Translations under genes and position numbers: made by a program | Notes under the pieces: model-generated | The model's input: the letters and a program-made list of their open reading frames with translations, nothing else | Databases searched by the model: none | Told to the model about the DNA's origin: nothing | Shown: one piece after another, positions 1 to 7,496 of the stretch | Numbering within the stretch: position 1 is the stretch's first letter | How the letters are laid out: the number at the start of each line of letters is the position of its first letter | NCBI GenBank assembly: GCA_937890655.1 | Contig: CALADT010000153.1 | Span: forward strand, 1-30,947 | From: an uncultured Mucispirillum sp. | GTDB taxonomy: Bacteria > Chrysiogenota > Deferribacteres > Deferribacterales > Mucispirillaceae | DNA length: 30,947 nt | Reading direction: 5' to 3'

Positions 1-4
1 ATTA

Positions 5-12
5 ATCACCTT
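5..12 (-). promoter_or_regulatory. Ribosome binding site of a gene beyond the left edge (probably hisF)
   Basis: On the minus strand, just after the hisA stop, the sequence reads AAGGTG followed by ATTAAT and then the window ends. This is a good ribosome site with its start codon expected within a few bases outside the window. In his operons hisF commonly follows hisA, so hisF is the likely gene, but its coding sequence is not visible here. Confidence 0.5.
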
Positions 13-16
13 TTTC

Positions 17-730
17 TTATGAAAATATTTCTTCTAAATTAATTTTATTTTCATAAATTGCTTTACCTATAATACAGCCTTTTATATTATCATGACTTAT
101 ACTGCGTAACTCTTTTATATCATTTATACTAGAAACACCACCTGAAGCGATTACAGGAAATGGAGAATTATCTGCCACCTGTTTTATTTGCTCTTTATTT
201 ATTCCTGATAACATACCGTCTTTATCAATATCTGTAAAAATAACGCTTTCTATTTTACTTCCTTCGTATTGCTTAATAACATCAAAAACAGAAAGCGAAC
301 TTTCTTTATACCACCCTTCAGTTGCTACCATCATATTTTTAGCATCAATACCTAAAATAATTTTATTAGGGTATTTTTTAGCAGCTTCTATTACAAACCC
401 AGGGTTTTTTACAGCAACCGTTCCTAAAATAGCATAGCTTACACCCATATCCATATAAGCATCAAGCCTTGCCATATCTCTTATACCGCCACCTACTTCT
501 ATTTGAAGTTTTGATTTTTCCACCACTTCTTTTATAATTTCAAAATTTATAGTTTCCCCTGTTTTTGCACCGTTTAAATCTACAATATGTAGCCTTTTAA
601 CACCAAGCTCTGCAAACATTAAAGAAACATCTCGTGGGTCATGGCCGTATTCTGTGGCATCTTCCATAATACCTTTTTTTAGCCTAACCACTTTAGAATC
701 AAGTAAATCAATAGCAGGTATAACTAACAT
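17..730 (-). CDS. hisA: Phosphoribosylformimino-5-aminoimidazole carboxamide ribotide isomerase HisA
   Basis: This is the fourth-step isomerase of histidine synthesis, converting ProFAR to PRFAR by an Amadori rearrangement in the cytoplasm. The 237-residue length is normal for this single-domain beta/alpha barrel. Visible family marks are the N-terminal IPAIDLLDSKVVRLKKG with the first catalytic Asp, the phosphate-binding GGGIRD near residue 80, the second catalytic Asp region FTDIDKDGM near residue 165, and ASGGVSS near 195. The start ATG has GAGG six bases upstream. It follows hisH by a short gap and is the third visible gene of a hisB-hisH-hisA transcript. HisF is closely related in fold, but the N-terminal motif and overall length fit HisA. 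Confidence 0.96.
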   Translation of the reverse strand: MLVIPAIDLLDSKVVRLKKGIMEDATEYGHDPRDVSLMFAELGVKRLHIVDLNGAKTGETINFEIIKEVVEKSKLQIEVGGGIRDMARLDAYMDMGVSYAILGTVAVKNPGFVIEAAKKYPNKIILGIDAKNMMVATEGWYKESSLSVFDVIKQYEGSKIESVIFTDIDKDGMLSGINKEQIKQVADNSPFPVIASGGVSSINDIKELRSISHDNIKGCIIGKAIYENKINLEEIFS

Positions 731-743
731 TTTTTACCTCATA

Positions 744-1358
744 TTATAAGTTGCAAAAGTTTTTTAATAATTTTAAGCCTGAATACTGGCTTTTTTCAGG
801 GTGAAATTGCACCCCTGTTATATTTTCATAAGTTACAGCAGAAGTAAACTCAATACCGTAATCTGTAACTCCTAGTATATTATTTTCGTTATTACATTGG
901 CAATAATAGGAGTGGACAAAATAAAAATAATCGTCCTGTTTAATGTCTTTAAATAAAGGGTGGTTTTCTTTAAAATGAACACTATTCCAACCAGTATGTG
1001 GGATTTTTAAGTTATTTTTTTTTATTTCATCAGGGAATTTCTGAACTACACCATCAATATAGCTTAACCCCTCATGAATACCAAATTCATAACTTTTATT
1101 AAATAATGACTGCATACCTATGCAAATACCTAAAAATGGGTTGCCTTTTTGTATAAATTCATCAATAGCAGATACAAGGTCATACTTTCTAAGCCCTGCC
1201 ATACAGTCCCCAAACGCACCATTTCCTGGGCATACTAAATGGGTGGCACGTCTTACAATTTCAGCATCGTTTGTTATCTCTGCTTGAAAACCTACTTGCT
1301 CAATGGATTTCTGAACACTTCTTAAATTGCCGCCGCCAAAATCAATTATTGTAACCAT
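744..1358 (-). CDS. hisH: Imidazole glycerol phosphate synthase, glutaminase subunit HisH
   Basis: HisH hydrolyses glutamine and passes ammonia to HisF, which makes imidazole glycerol phosphate and AICAR. It is a class I glutamine amidotransferase. The nucleophile Cys lies in LGICIGMQ, and the His/Glu pair in GVQFHPEKSQ near the C-terminus. The N-terminus MVTIIDFGGGNLRSV is the usual HisH opening. I chose the ATG at 1358, giving 204 aa; an in-frame TTG at 1367 would add three residues and overlap the hisB stop. With the chosen start, the hisB TAG and the hisH ATG are one base apart, which suggests translational coupling. The partner hisF is not in the window. Confidence 0.95.
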   Translation of the reverse strand: MVTIIDFGGGNLRSVQKSIEQVGFQAEITNDAEIVRRATHLVCPGNGAFGDCMAGLRKYDLVSAIDEFIQKGNPFLGICIGMQSLFNKSYEFGIHEGLSYIDGVVQKFPDEIKKNNLKIPHTGWNSVHFKENHPLFKDIKQDDYFYFVHSYYCQCNNENNILGVTDYGIEFTSAVTYENITGVQFHPEKSQYSGLKLLKNFCNL

Positions 1359-1359
1359 A

Positions 1360-1941
1360 CTACTCAATTATTCCTTTAGTAGACATTAATCTATCACTTT
1401 CAATAGTAAGTGCATCTTTTAAAGCCCTAGCACATGATTTAAAAGCCGCTTCTGATACATGATGAGAATTGCCACCAGCACGCATTACTAAGTGTAGGTT
1501 TATTTTTGCATTATATGTAAAGGCTCTAAAAAATTCTTCTATTAGCTCCATATCAAAATCACCACATTTTTCAGTGTTAAATAATAAACCATAAGAAAGA
1601 TATGGCCTGCCACCAAAATCTACAACACTTTCCACAAGGGCTTCATCCATTGGCACAACAAAATTACCATAACGTTTTATACCTTTTTTATCCCCTGCTG
1701 CATTATAAAAAGCCTTGCCTAAAAGTATGGCAGTATCTTCCACTGTATGATGATAGTCAATATGGGTATCCCCTTTTGCTGTTATTTCTAAACCAAAACC
1801 ACCATGGTGAGCAAAAAGCTCAAGCATATGGTCAAAAAAACCTATACCGGTATTAATTTTATACTCTAACTTTTCAAGGTTTAATGAAATATCTATTTGT
1901 GTTTCTTTTGTATAACGGCTGTCTTTATATTCTCTTGCCAT
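1360..1941 (-). CDS. hisB: Imidazoleglycerol-phosphate dehydratase HisB (monofunctional)
   Basis: The enzyme dehydrates imidazole glycerol phosphate to imidazole acetol phosphate, the step after HisHF. The 193-residue length is that of the stand-alone dehydratase; there is no histidinol-phosphatase domain as in the fused enterobacterial and campylobacterial HisB. The metal-binding repeats are visible: FFDHMLELFAHHGG and DYHHTVEDTAILLGKA in the N-terminal half, and RAGGNSHHVSEAAFKSCARAL in the C-terminal half. It is the first his gene of this transcript seen in the window. A GGGGA ribosome site lies a few bases upstream of the ATG. The upstream region to about 2100 is very AT-rich and I could not single out a convincing promoter. 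Confidence 0.96.
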   Translation of the reverse strand: MAREYKDSRYTKETQIDISLNLEKLEYKINTGIGFFDHMLELFAHHGGFGLEITAKGDTHIDYHHTVEDTAILLGKAFYNAAGDKKGIKRYGNFVVPMDEALVESVVDFGGRPYLSYGLLFNTEKCGDFDMELIEEFFRAFTYNAKINLHLVMRAGGNSHHVSEAAFKSCARALKDALTIESDRLMSTKGIIE

Positions 1942-2108
1942 ATTGTCCCCACATTAATAATTATTATATAATATTATATATATCAAAAAAAATAAAGCCT
2001 TATTTTATACATTACCATAAATTAAAAATATTTATTACATTTAAAAACTAATAATATTAATTACAGGTTATAAATAAAGTTATTTATTTATACCATTATT
2101 GTATTTTT

Positions 2109-2124
2109 TGGCACACTAATTGCT
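2109..2124 (+). promoter_or_regulatory. Sigma-54 (RpoN) -24/-12 promoter
   Basis: The sequence TGGCAC, five bases, TTGC matches the sigma-54 consensus. The invariant GG (2110-2111) and GC (2122-2123) are exactly 12 bases apart. It points at the small gene starting at 2167, predicting a transcript start near 2135. That is two bases before the upstream in-frame ATG at 2137, which supports use of the later start. Sigma-54 promoters need an enhancer-binding activator; I did not identify its upstream sites. Confidence 0.8.
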
Positions 2125-2166
2125 ATATGTTTTATAATGCTTTTAAAAATAAATGGAGGTGGTTTT

Positions 2167-2478
2167 ATGGTAATACAAGATTTTAATGGAATATATAATT
2201 ATGCCGGCAATAATTTAAACAGCCAGACTAAACCATCAAATGACGAAGTAATTACAAACGATACACCTACACAGGAAAAGGAGTTAAACATGGATAGAAG
2301 TTCATTAAAAACTATTAACGCACCTACAAAAATTTATATTGATAATGTTATTACAAATGCGCTTGATAATATAGCTCGTGGCAATAATATAGAAGATAAT
2401 AAAAGAATAATAAGACTTTTTAGCAACCTTATTCAAGAAAACCCAGAAAATTTACTTCGTAAAGCTTACGGAATGTAA
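2167..2478 (+). CDS. Small protein of unknown function under sigma-54 control
   Basis: I do not recognise this 103-residue protein. The start ATG at 2167 has an excellent GGAGGTGG ribosome site five to six bases upstream; an ATG ten codons earlier sits almost on the predicted transcript start and is unlikely to be used. The N-terminal 45 residues are polar and probably disordered, rich in Asn, Thr and Asp. The C-terminal half looks helical (IDNVITNALDNIARG, then KRIIRLFSNLIQENPENLLR). There is no signal peptide, membrane span or cysteine. Size, polar N-terminus and RpoN promoter loosely recall flagellar regulators such as the anti-sigma factor FlgM, but the FlgM core motif is not convincing. 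It is a single-gene unit between the his operon and a terminator. Confidence 0.75.
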   Translation: MVIQDFNGIYNYAGNNLNSQTKPSNDEVITNDTPTQEKELNMDRSSLKTINAPTKIYIDNVITNALDNIARGNNIEDNKRIIRLFSNLIQENPENLLRKAYGM

Positions 2479-2640
2479 AAGTTTTTTACTTATTATTACT
2501 TTATTCATTTATTTATAATAAATTATTTTATTATAAACAGTATTTTTTGTAGAATATTTTTCCTAGTAGTTATTTTTTAGATTTAATTTGATTTATTTCA
2601 TTTAAATTATTATGATTATATGTTATAATTTTATTTATAA

Positions 2641-2668
2641 AAAAAGCAGGGTTACTTCCCTGCTTTTT
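2641..2668. terminator. Bidirectional rho-independent terminator
   Basis: AGCAGGG (2645-2651) pairs with CCCTGCT (2658-2664) around a six-base loop, and flanking A and T runs extend the stem. It sits just past the stop of the ankyrin lipoprotein on the minus strand and also faces the small gene on the plus strand, so it can end both transcripts. Confidence 0.85.
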
Positions 2669-2672
2669 TATT

Positions 2673-4613
2673 TTATTGTTCTTGTTCTTCAACTATTAAG
2701 GCTGCATCGCCTTTATCTTTCTCATTACTATCTTCTATATTACCTGTGTCTACTGGTGTTGCTTCTATTTCTTCTTCAGTTTTTTCTGCTGGAGCAGGTG
2801 TAGTGATTTCTGATGAATGTTCTGACTGCCATGTCATTACTTCATCCATATTTGCAGATACACTAGATGGGTTTTTAAGTAAGTCTTTTACCATTGTGCA
2901 ATCCCCTTGAGACATTCTATCTGCAAAATCGTAAGCATTAAATTTTAAATCGTTTTGCCCTGTTACACGTTTATCCACATCTGCTTTTGCAAGTATTAAA
3001 TATTTTACAGCATCGCTGTTACATAAAAGTGCAGCAGATATTAAAGGAGTAGCACCTTTTGGTATATCTACATTACCTATTTTTAACCCAAAAGGTAATG
3101 TATTTTCAATACCACCTTGCACTAATTTTACAAGTGGTTTATATTCTTCATTGCTTTCAAAAGACTCTCTCACTTTATTAAGTGCATATGCTCTATATTC
3201 TGTATTATATTTTTTTATAATATTATCAATTTTTTTATTAGCTTTTGCTAACTCTAAAGTTTCAGCATCAAGCCCTATATTTTCTGCACCATAAGAATAA
3301 CCTGCACTTGTTAATAACATCATTACTATGCCACTTTGGTTTTTACCGTTATATTCTTTTATAGCTACTTGTAATGGAGTAAGTCCATTATTATTTTTAA
3401 TATCTAAATAAACACCACTTTCAAGTAATGTTTCTACAACAGCAGTATTACCATATCTTATTGCTATATGAAGTGGTGTATCCCCATTATTATCTTGTTT
3501 ATTAAAAACACCATTTTTACCTTGATTATAGAAAGATAAACCTTTTAATAAAGCATTATAGTTGTCTTTTGCTGCAATATGAGCCATTGTAGAACCAGTA
3601 GGAATAGTATATTCACTTAACTCTATATCTTCCTCAGTTACAACTTCTGCATTATCACTAGCTAATAATTTTGCAATTTCTTTAATATATTCTGTTTGTT
3701 TATAACCATTTACAAGTGATTTTAAAAATATTGTAACAGGTATTTCAGCATTTTCTATAATACTATTATCACATACATAAAATAGATATTCTATTATAGT
3801 TATTTTTGAACCGTCTGCTGTTACCATAGAAGTAAATAAACTACCTGTTTTAGATAATAAAAATTTTAATATTTCATAATTTTTAGAATTTATTGCTGTA
3901 ACTAATGGGTATGTATTATTTTCTGCATCATTTTTATTTGTATAGTTAATGGCACCTGCATATTTTAAAATTACAGGGATAGATTCACTTAAATTATTTT
4001 GGATAGCATAATTTAAAATAGTCATACCTTTGCCATCTTCATCTGTTATATTATCTTTTATTAAAGCATTAGCAGCATAAAGTTCTTGTTTATTTTTGTA
4101 AACTTCAGGTTGTTTTTGTTCTACACCTACTCTTGCTGCTTTTAAATAATTTTCAAGCATACCAGCCTGTTCTGCTTGACCACATTGGATAATATAAGCA
4201 GAGATTTCCATACCATTAATTTTTGCTTTAGGGTTCGCACCTTGCTCTATTAAGTCATTAACTAAAGCAGGTGTACAAAATAAAGCAGCTATTCCTAATG
4301 GTGTTGCTCCTTTTTGGATTGTTACTTCAGGAGTGTTTAAAACAAGCCTTTTAGCATGATTTGGGTAAGCGATGGTAATATCTTCCTCAGTTTCAGCATC
4401 AATACCTTTTTCAATTAATTTGTAAAGCATATCATACTGTGGGTTTTGGAAAATAGATAATGACTTTTTAAATTTAGTCATATCTGTTTTTTGAACTTCT
4501 GCTTGTGCAGTGGCGTTGTCTTTAGTGGCATTATCTTGTGTAGCTGTATCTTTTTTACAACCAAAAGCTAATAATGACACACAAAGGGACATTAAAATTA
4601 GTATTTTTCTCAT
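2673..4613 (-). CDS. Ankyrin-repeat lipoprotein
   Basis: This is a 646-residue secreted or surface-tethered protein built of ankyrin repeats. The N-terminus is a lipoprotein signal peptide: MRK, a hydrophobic run, then LLAFGC with the lipidated Cys at residue 19, followed by a charged Thr/Ala-rich linker. Clear ankyrin units include DNNGDTPLHIAIRYGN with VVETLLESGV, and NNNGLTPLQVAIKEYNG around residues 375-430. Degenerate units (KGATPLGIAALFC, GMTILNYAIQNN, GSTMAHIAAKDN) cover most of the rest. The tail is acidic and low in complexity (Glu/Asp/Thr/Pro). The N-terminal and C-terminal thirds resemble each other, each with a KGATPL-x-x-AAL-x-C module, suggesting internal duplication. Ankyrin repeats bind protein partners; the target cannot be told. 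It is a single-gene unit with its own terminator. Confidence 0.85.
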   Translation of the reverse strand: MRKILILMSLCVSLLAFGCKKDTATQDNATKDNATAQAEVQKTDMTKFKKSLSIFQNPQYDMLYKLIEKGIDAETEEDITIAYPNHAKRLVLNTPEVTIQKGATPLGIAALFCTPALVNDLIEQGANPKAKINGMEISAYIIQCGQAEQAGMLENYLKAARVGVEQKQPEVYKNKQELYAANALIKDNITDEDGKGMTILNYAIQNNLSESIPVILKYAGAINYTNKNDAENNTYPLVTAINSKNYEILKFLLSKTGSLFTSMVTADGSKITIIEYLFYVCDNSIIENAEIPVTIFLKSLVNGYKQTEYIKEIAKLLASDNAEVVTEEDIELSEYTIPTGSTMAHIAAKDNYNALLKGLSFYNQGKNGVFNKQDNNGDTPLHIAIRYGNTAVVETLLESGVYLDIKNNNGLTPLQVAIKEYNGKNQSGIVMMLLTSAGYSYGAENIGLDAETLELAKANKKIDNIIKKYNTEYRAYALNKVRESFESNEEYKPLVKLVQGGIENTLPFGLKIGNVDIPKGATPLISAALLCNSDAVKYLILAKADVDKRVTGQNDLKFNAYDFADRMSQGDCTMVKDLLKNPSSVSANMDEVMTWQSEHSSEITTPAPAEKTEEEIEATPVDTGNIEDSNEKDKGDAALIVEEQEQ

Positions 4614-4919
4614 AACTTTCCTCTATGTTTGTATTATGTTTTAAATGGTAACATAAATTATTTTATTTATCAATTTAATTATAATATTCTATAATAAATA
4701 TTTTTTAATACTTTACTATTATTAAATGTTATTACATCTACATTATTTAATCTTAACTATTAATATTATATAGTCTTATATTTTATAAGCAATATAAAAA
4801 AATATCAATTTTTTAACATGCAATAACATTATAGTATTATATAAATATTTTTGCAATATATCCACTTATAATATTTATTAGTATATATTATATTTTAATC
4901 TATTATAAAGCAGTTACAA
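4614..4919. other. AT-rich gene-free gap
   Basis: About 300 bases lie between the racemase stop and the lipoprotein start, both on the minus strand. The sequence is almost pure A/T with several TATAAT-like words on the minus strand, so it should hold the lipoprotein promoter, but I cannot choose one reliably. I see no open frame, RNA gene or strong hairpin. Confidence 0.6.
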
Positions 4920-5606
4920 TTATGAAACATATTTTATTACAGCTAGTGCAAGTTCTTCTGTTGCGTCTACTACTTTTACATTTGTTTTAATATAAGGTAT
5001 AAGTATAGGTATTTCTGTGCAACCTGCTATTAATAATTCTGCTCCATTATTTACTATTTCATCTACACATTTTTGAAAAATATCTACATATTCTTCTGTT
5101 TTTCCTGCCTTTACACCTTTATATATACTATCCATTATATTATTTTCAGTATCTTCACTTACTTCTACCATATTATAACCATTAGCTTTTAATTCTTTAT
5201 GATACACTTCTGATTTAATTGTGCCTTCTGTTGCTATTAAGCCTATATTTTTTACATTAGGATATTTTTCTTTTATGGCATTAACTGTGCTTTTTATTAT
5301 GCTTATTAATGGAATATCTACTTTATTTTCTATTATATCTGCAAAATAATGTGCCGTGTTACAAGGCATAATTAAAGCATCTGCCCCTGCTTTTTCAAGG
5401 CGTCTTGCACTTTCTATTAATTTTTCTGCAGGGTTTTTGCCACCATGAAGTATATAAGCTGTCCTATCTTCTATTTGTGGGTAGCTGTCTATTATTACAT
5501 GAATATGGTCTTGGTCCTTTTCTGCTTTTGTGTTATCTACTATTTTTTTATAAAGGTCTATTGTAGCAAGTGGACCCATACCACCTATTATACCTATTGT
5601 TTTCAT
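4920..5606 (-). CDS. Aspartate/glutamate racemase family protein
   Basis: This is a cofactor-independent, two-cysteine racemase of the Asp/Glu/hydantoin family, 228 residues, cytoplasmic. The start MKTIGIIGGMGPLAT is the family's nucleotide-like first strand and loop. The two catalytic cysteines are Cys82 in MPCNTAHYFAD and Cys196 in IAGCTEIP, both intact. This pattern is nearest to aspartate racemase (RacD/YgeA type) rather than MurI glutamate racemase, but substrate cannot be fixed from sequence. AAGGAG precedes the ATG. It lies about 75 bases downstream of an acidic amino acid/dicarboxylate symporter gene on the same strand, so the two may jointly take up and interconvert aspartate or glutamate; a hairpin separates them. 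Confidence 0.88.
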   Translation of the reverse strand: MKTIGIIGGMGPLATIDLYKKIVDNTKAEKDQDHIHVIIDSYPQIEDRTAYILHGGKNPAEKLIESARRLEKAGADALIMPCNTAHYFADIIENKVDIPLISIIKSTVNAIKEKYPNVKNIGLIATEGTIKSEVYHKELKANGYNMVEVSEDTENNIMDSIYKGVKAGKTEEYVDIFQKCVDEIVNNGAELLIAGCTEIPILIPYIKTNVKVVDATEELALAVIKYVS

Positions 5607-5624
5607 AAATTGCTCCTTAATATA

Positions 5625-5660
5625 ATAAAAAAATCCGCAAAAGATAACTTCTGCGGATTA
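5625..5660 (-). terminator. Rho-independent terminator or attenuator between symporter and racemase genes
   Basis: Read on the minus strand, AATCCGCA and TGCGGATT (5632-5639 with 5652-5659) form the base of a stem extended by AAG/CTT around an ATAA loop, followed by a run of seven T. It lies past the symporter stop and only about 25 bases before the racemase start. Either the racemase depends on read-through or it has a promoter close by; a TATAAT word sits just upstream of the hairpin. Confidence 0.8.
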
Positions 5661-5681
5661 TAATATATTTAACTTATAAAC

Positions 5682-6992
5682 TTAAGCTGTTTTTTCAGTT
5701 TCCCAGCAGGACATATCCATTTCGTCCTCTAGTTTTGCAACAACTGCTGTTCCACATAAGTCCCCTACAATATTCATTGATGTTCTACCCATATCTAAAA
5801 GTGCATCAATACCTAATATCATAGCATATGCAAGTTTTACATTGCCACTTGTTACATCTAAATTAATAGAGTTAAGCACCATAATTAACATAATAGCACC
5901 AGCACCAGGAACACCCGCTGTGCCTATGGAAGCTAAAACTGCTGTAATAATAATAGTCAATTGGTTAGCCACAGTTAAGTCAACTTGGTTAGCGTTAGCA
6001 ATAAAGAAGGCACATACACCTAAATAGATTGTTGTTCCGTCCATATTGATTGTTGCACCTAATGGTAAAGTAAAGGAATAAACACCTTTTGAAATACCCA
6101 TTTTTTGTTCTGCAGTATTCATAGAAATAGGAAGTGTGCCACCTGAAGAACGTGTAACAAATGCTGTAAGCCATGGTTCATATACTTTTTTCACAAATTG
6201 TAACGGGCTTATTTTGAAAGCTGCACAAATAAGCATATATACCACAAACATTTGTAATGCAAGGCCTATATATACTGATGCTGTAACATGAAGAAGTGGC
6301 CCAAATGCTTTTGCTCCTTGTGATGCAAAAACTTGGAATATTAAGAAAAATACACCTATTGGCGCATAAACCATTACCCAGCCAACTACTTTAAATATTA
6401 CTTGTGCACAGCCATCAAAAAACTTATACACAATATCGGCATTTTCTCTTACATTTTCATCTTTAGAGTCCCTAGCGTATGCTAAAGCTAAACCAAAAAA
6501 GATAGAAAAGAATATAATAGGTAATACATCCCCATCTGTTATAGCTTTAAATGGGTTTGTAGGAACTATTTTCATAAATGTATCCACAAGTGATGGTGCT
6601 TCTTTTTGTGCAATAGTGGTAGTAGAATCTGCAAGCTCAATACCTTTTCCTGGCTGCATAATATTACCAACTGCTAAACCTACTATAATAGCCATTAAAG
6701 ATGTAGCCATATAGAAAACAATAATTTTAACACCAACTTTACCAAGACGGCTTGGGGATATACTTGCCACACCTGAAATTAATGTAAAAATAATAACTGG
6801 AGTAACAATCATTTTTAATAAATTAATAAATAATGTGCCAAGTGGGGCTGCCACTATTAAAGCGTAATATTTAGCAGTAGGGCTTTCTGCACTACCGTCT
6901 GGCATAAATGCAAATATTGCACCCACAATACCACCTAATAAAAGCCCTAATAAAATAGCCCATAATAGTCGTTTGTGTTGTTTTTCTGCCAT
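5682..6992 (-). CDS. Dicarboxylate/amino acid:cation symporter (DAACS family)
   Basis: This is an inner-membrane secondary transporter that couples uptake of acidic amino acids or C4-dicarboxylates to Na+ or H+. The 436 residues carry the multiple membrane segments and hairpin loops of the GltP/GltT/DctA family. Signature stretches are TRSSGGTLPISMNTAE (first hairpin loop), LPLGATINMDGTTIYLGV (unwound helix 7 with the NMDGT cation site), and LDMGRTSMNIVGDLCGTAVVAKLE (helix 8, substrate-binding Arg/Asp/Asn). I start at the ATG at 6992, with GGAGG six bases upstream; an upstream in-frame TTG overlaps that ribosome site and is not a good start. Family members split into glutamate/aspartate and succinate/fumarate carriers. 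The neighbouring racemase favours an acidic amino acid, which is inference. Confidence 0.92.
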   Translation of the reverse strand: MAEKQHKRLLWAILLGLLLGGIVGAIFAFMPDGSAESPTAKYYALIVAAPLGTLFINLLKMIVTPVIIFTLISGVASISPSRLGKVGVKIIVFYMATSLMAIIVGLAVGNIMQPGKGIELADSTTTIAQKEAPSLVDTFMKIVPTNPFKAITDGDVLPIIFFSIFFGLALAYARDSKDENVRENADIVYKFFDGCAQVIFKVVGWVMVYAPIGVFFLIFQVFASQGAKAFGPLLHVTASVYIGLALQMFVVYMLICAAFKISPLQFVKKVYEPWLTAFVTRSSGGTLPISMNTAEQKMGISKGVYSFTLPLGATINMDGTTIYLGVCAFFIANANQVDLTVANQLTIIITAVLASIGTAGVPGAGAIMLIMVLNSINLDVTSGNVKLAYAMILGIDALLDMGRTSMNIVGDLCGTAVVAKLEDEMDMSCWETEKTA

Positions 6993-7042
6993 AATAACCT
7001 CCAAATAATTATATATTATAAATAAAATATCGTTCTAACATA

Positions 7043-7071
7043 AGAATAAACCATTTTAAAACTATAATCAA
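7043..7071 (-). promoter_or_regulatory. Candidate sigma-70 promoter of the symporter gene
   Basis: On the minus strand, TTGATT (7066-7071) and TATTCT (7043-7048) are 17 bases apart, about 50 bases before the start codon. Spacing is ideal, but the -10 box matches only four of six bases, and AT richness makes chance matches common. Confidence 0.4.
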
Positions 7072-7291
7072 GTAAAATTTTAATATTATATTAATTTTTT
7101 TAATATATCTTACATATTATTGATAATAAAAGATAATTTTAGCATTCTTGCCTGTATTATTACATTATAACACAAAAATATAACACCATTATTTACATTG
7201 TTGTATTTATTTTTTTTATATTTTTATAACATCGTTTTTATATAATTTAATAAGAAATTTTATATTTTTTTTAAAATTTATTATTTTTTGT

Positions 7292-7320
7292 TTGACATTA
7301 TACTATTATATTGATAAAAA
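7292..7320 (+). promoter_or_regulatory. Candidate promoter of the SRP RNA gene
   Basis: A perfect -35 TTGACA (7292-7297) is followed after 15-17 bases by GATAAA/TAAAAA. The same TTTGACATTAT string occurs in front of tRNA-Ser at 30001, suggesting a shared stable-RNA promoter style. The predicted start (about 7325) is some 35 bases before the mature RNA, so 5' processing would be needed. Confidence 0.45.
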
Positions 7321-7361
7321 ATTAACTATCTATATTTTTCACTCTTTAGAAAAAGGGTGCT

Positions 7362-7474
7362 TGAAGACTTGTCAGGGGCTATGCAATGGCTAACTGGTGA
7401 ACCCCGTCAGGTTCGGAAGAAAGCAGCGGTAATCGGTTTAGCTGTGTGCCGTAGTTACTCTGACGAGTCCTCAT
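7362..7474 (+). ncRNA. ffs: Signal recognition particle RNA, small bacterial type (4.5S)
   Basis: This is the RNA scaffold of the signal recognition particle, which binds Ffh and targets inner-membrane proteins. The conserved domain IV hairpin is unmistakable: GGTGAACCCCGTCAGG, then a TTCGGAAG tip, then AAGCAGCGGTAA. The outer helix closes with AAGACTTGTCA at the 5' side pairing, with wobbles and one mismatch, with TGACGAGTCCT at the 3' side, giving about 110 nucleotides with no Alu domain. The exact ends are estimated from the helix. There is no terminator between it and ppiD, whose start is about 20 bases downstream, so read-through into a membrane-anchored foldase gene is possible. Confidence 0.95.
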
Positions 7475-7496
7475 ATTATTATAATAAGGGTAAAAT

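Larger units (their letters stand above)
6993..7361. other. AT-rich divergent promoter region
   Basis: This gene-free gap lies between the minus-strand symporter and the plus-strand SRP RNA. It holds one candidate promoter for each, listed separately. I see no open frame or stable RNA fold in the rest; it is mostly A/T runs. Confidence 0.6.

Noticed and set aside
2167..2478. Naming the sigma-54-driven gene flgM
   Set aside because: Size and promoter fit, but the conserved C-terminal FlgM text that contacts sigma-28 is not visible.
2612..2803. 63-codon plus-strand frame rich in Leu, Tyr and Phe
   Set aside because: It crosses the terminator and is antisense to the acidic tail of the ankyrin lipoprotein; hydrophobicity is an artefact of AT-rich antisense sequence.
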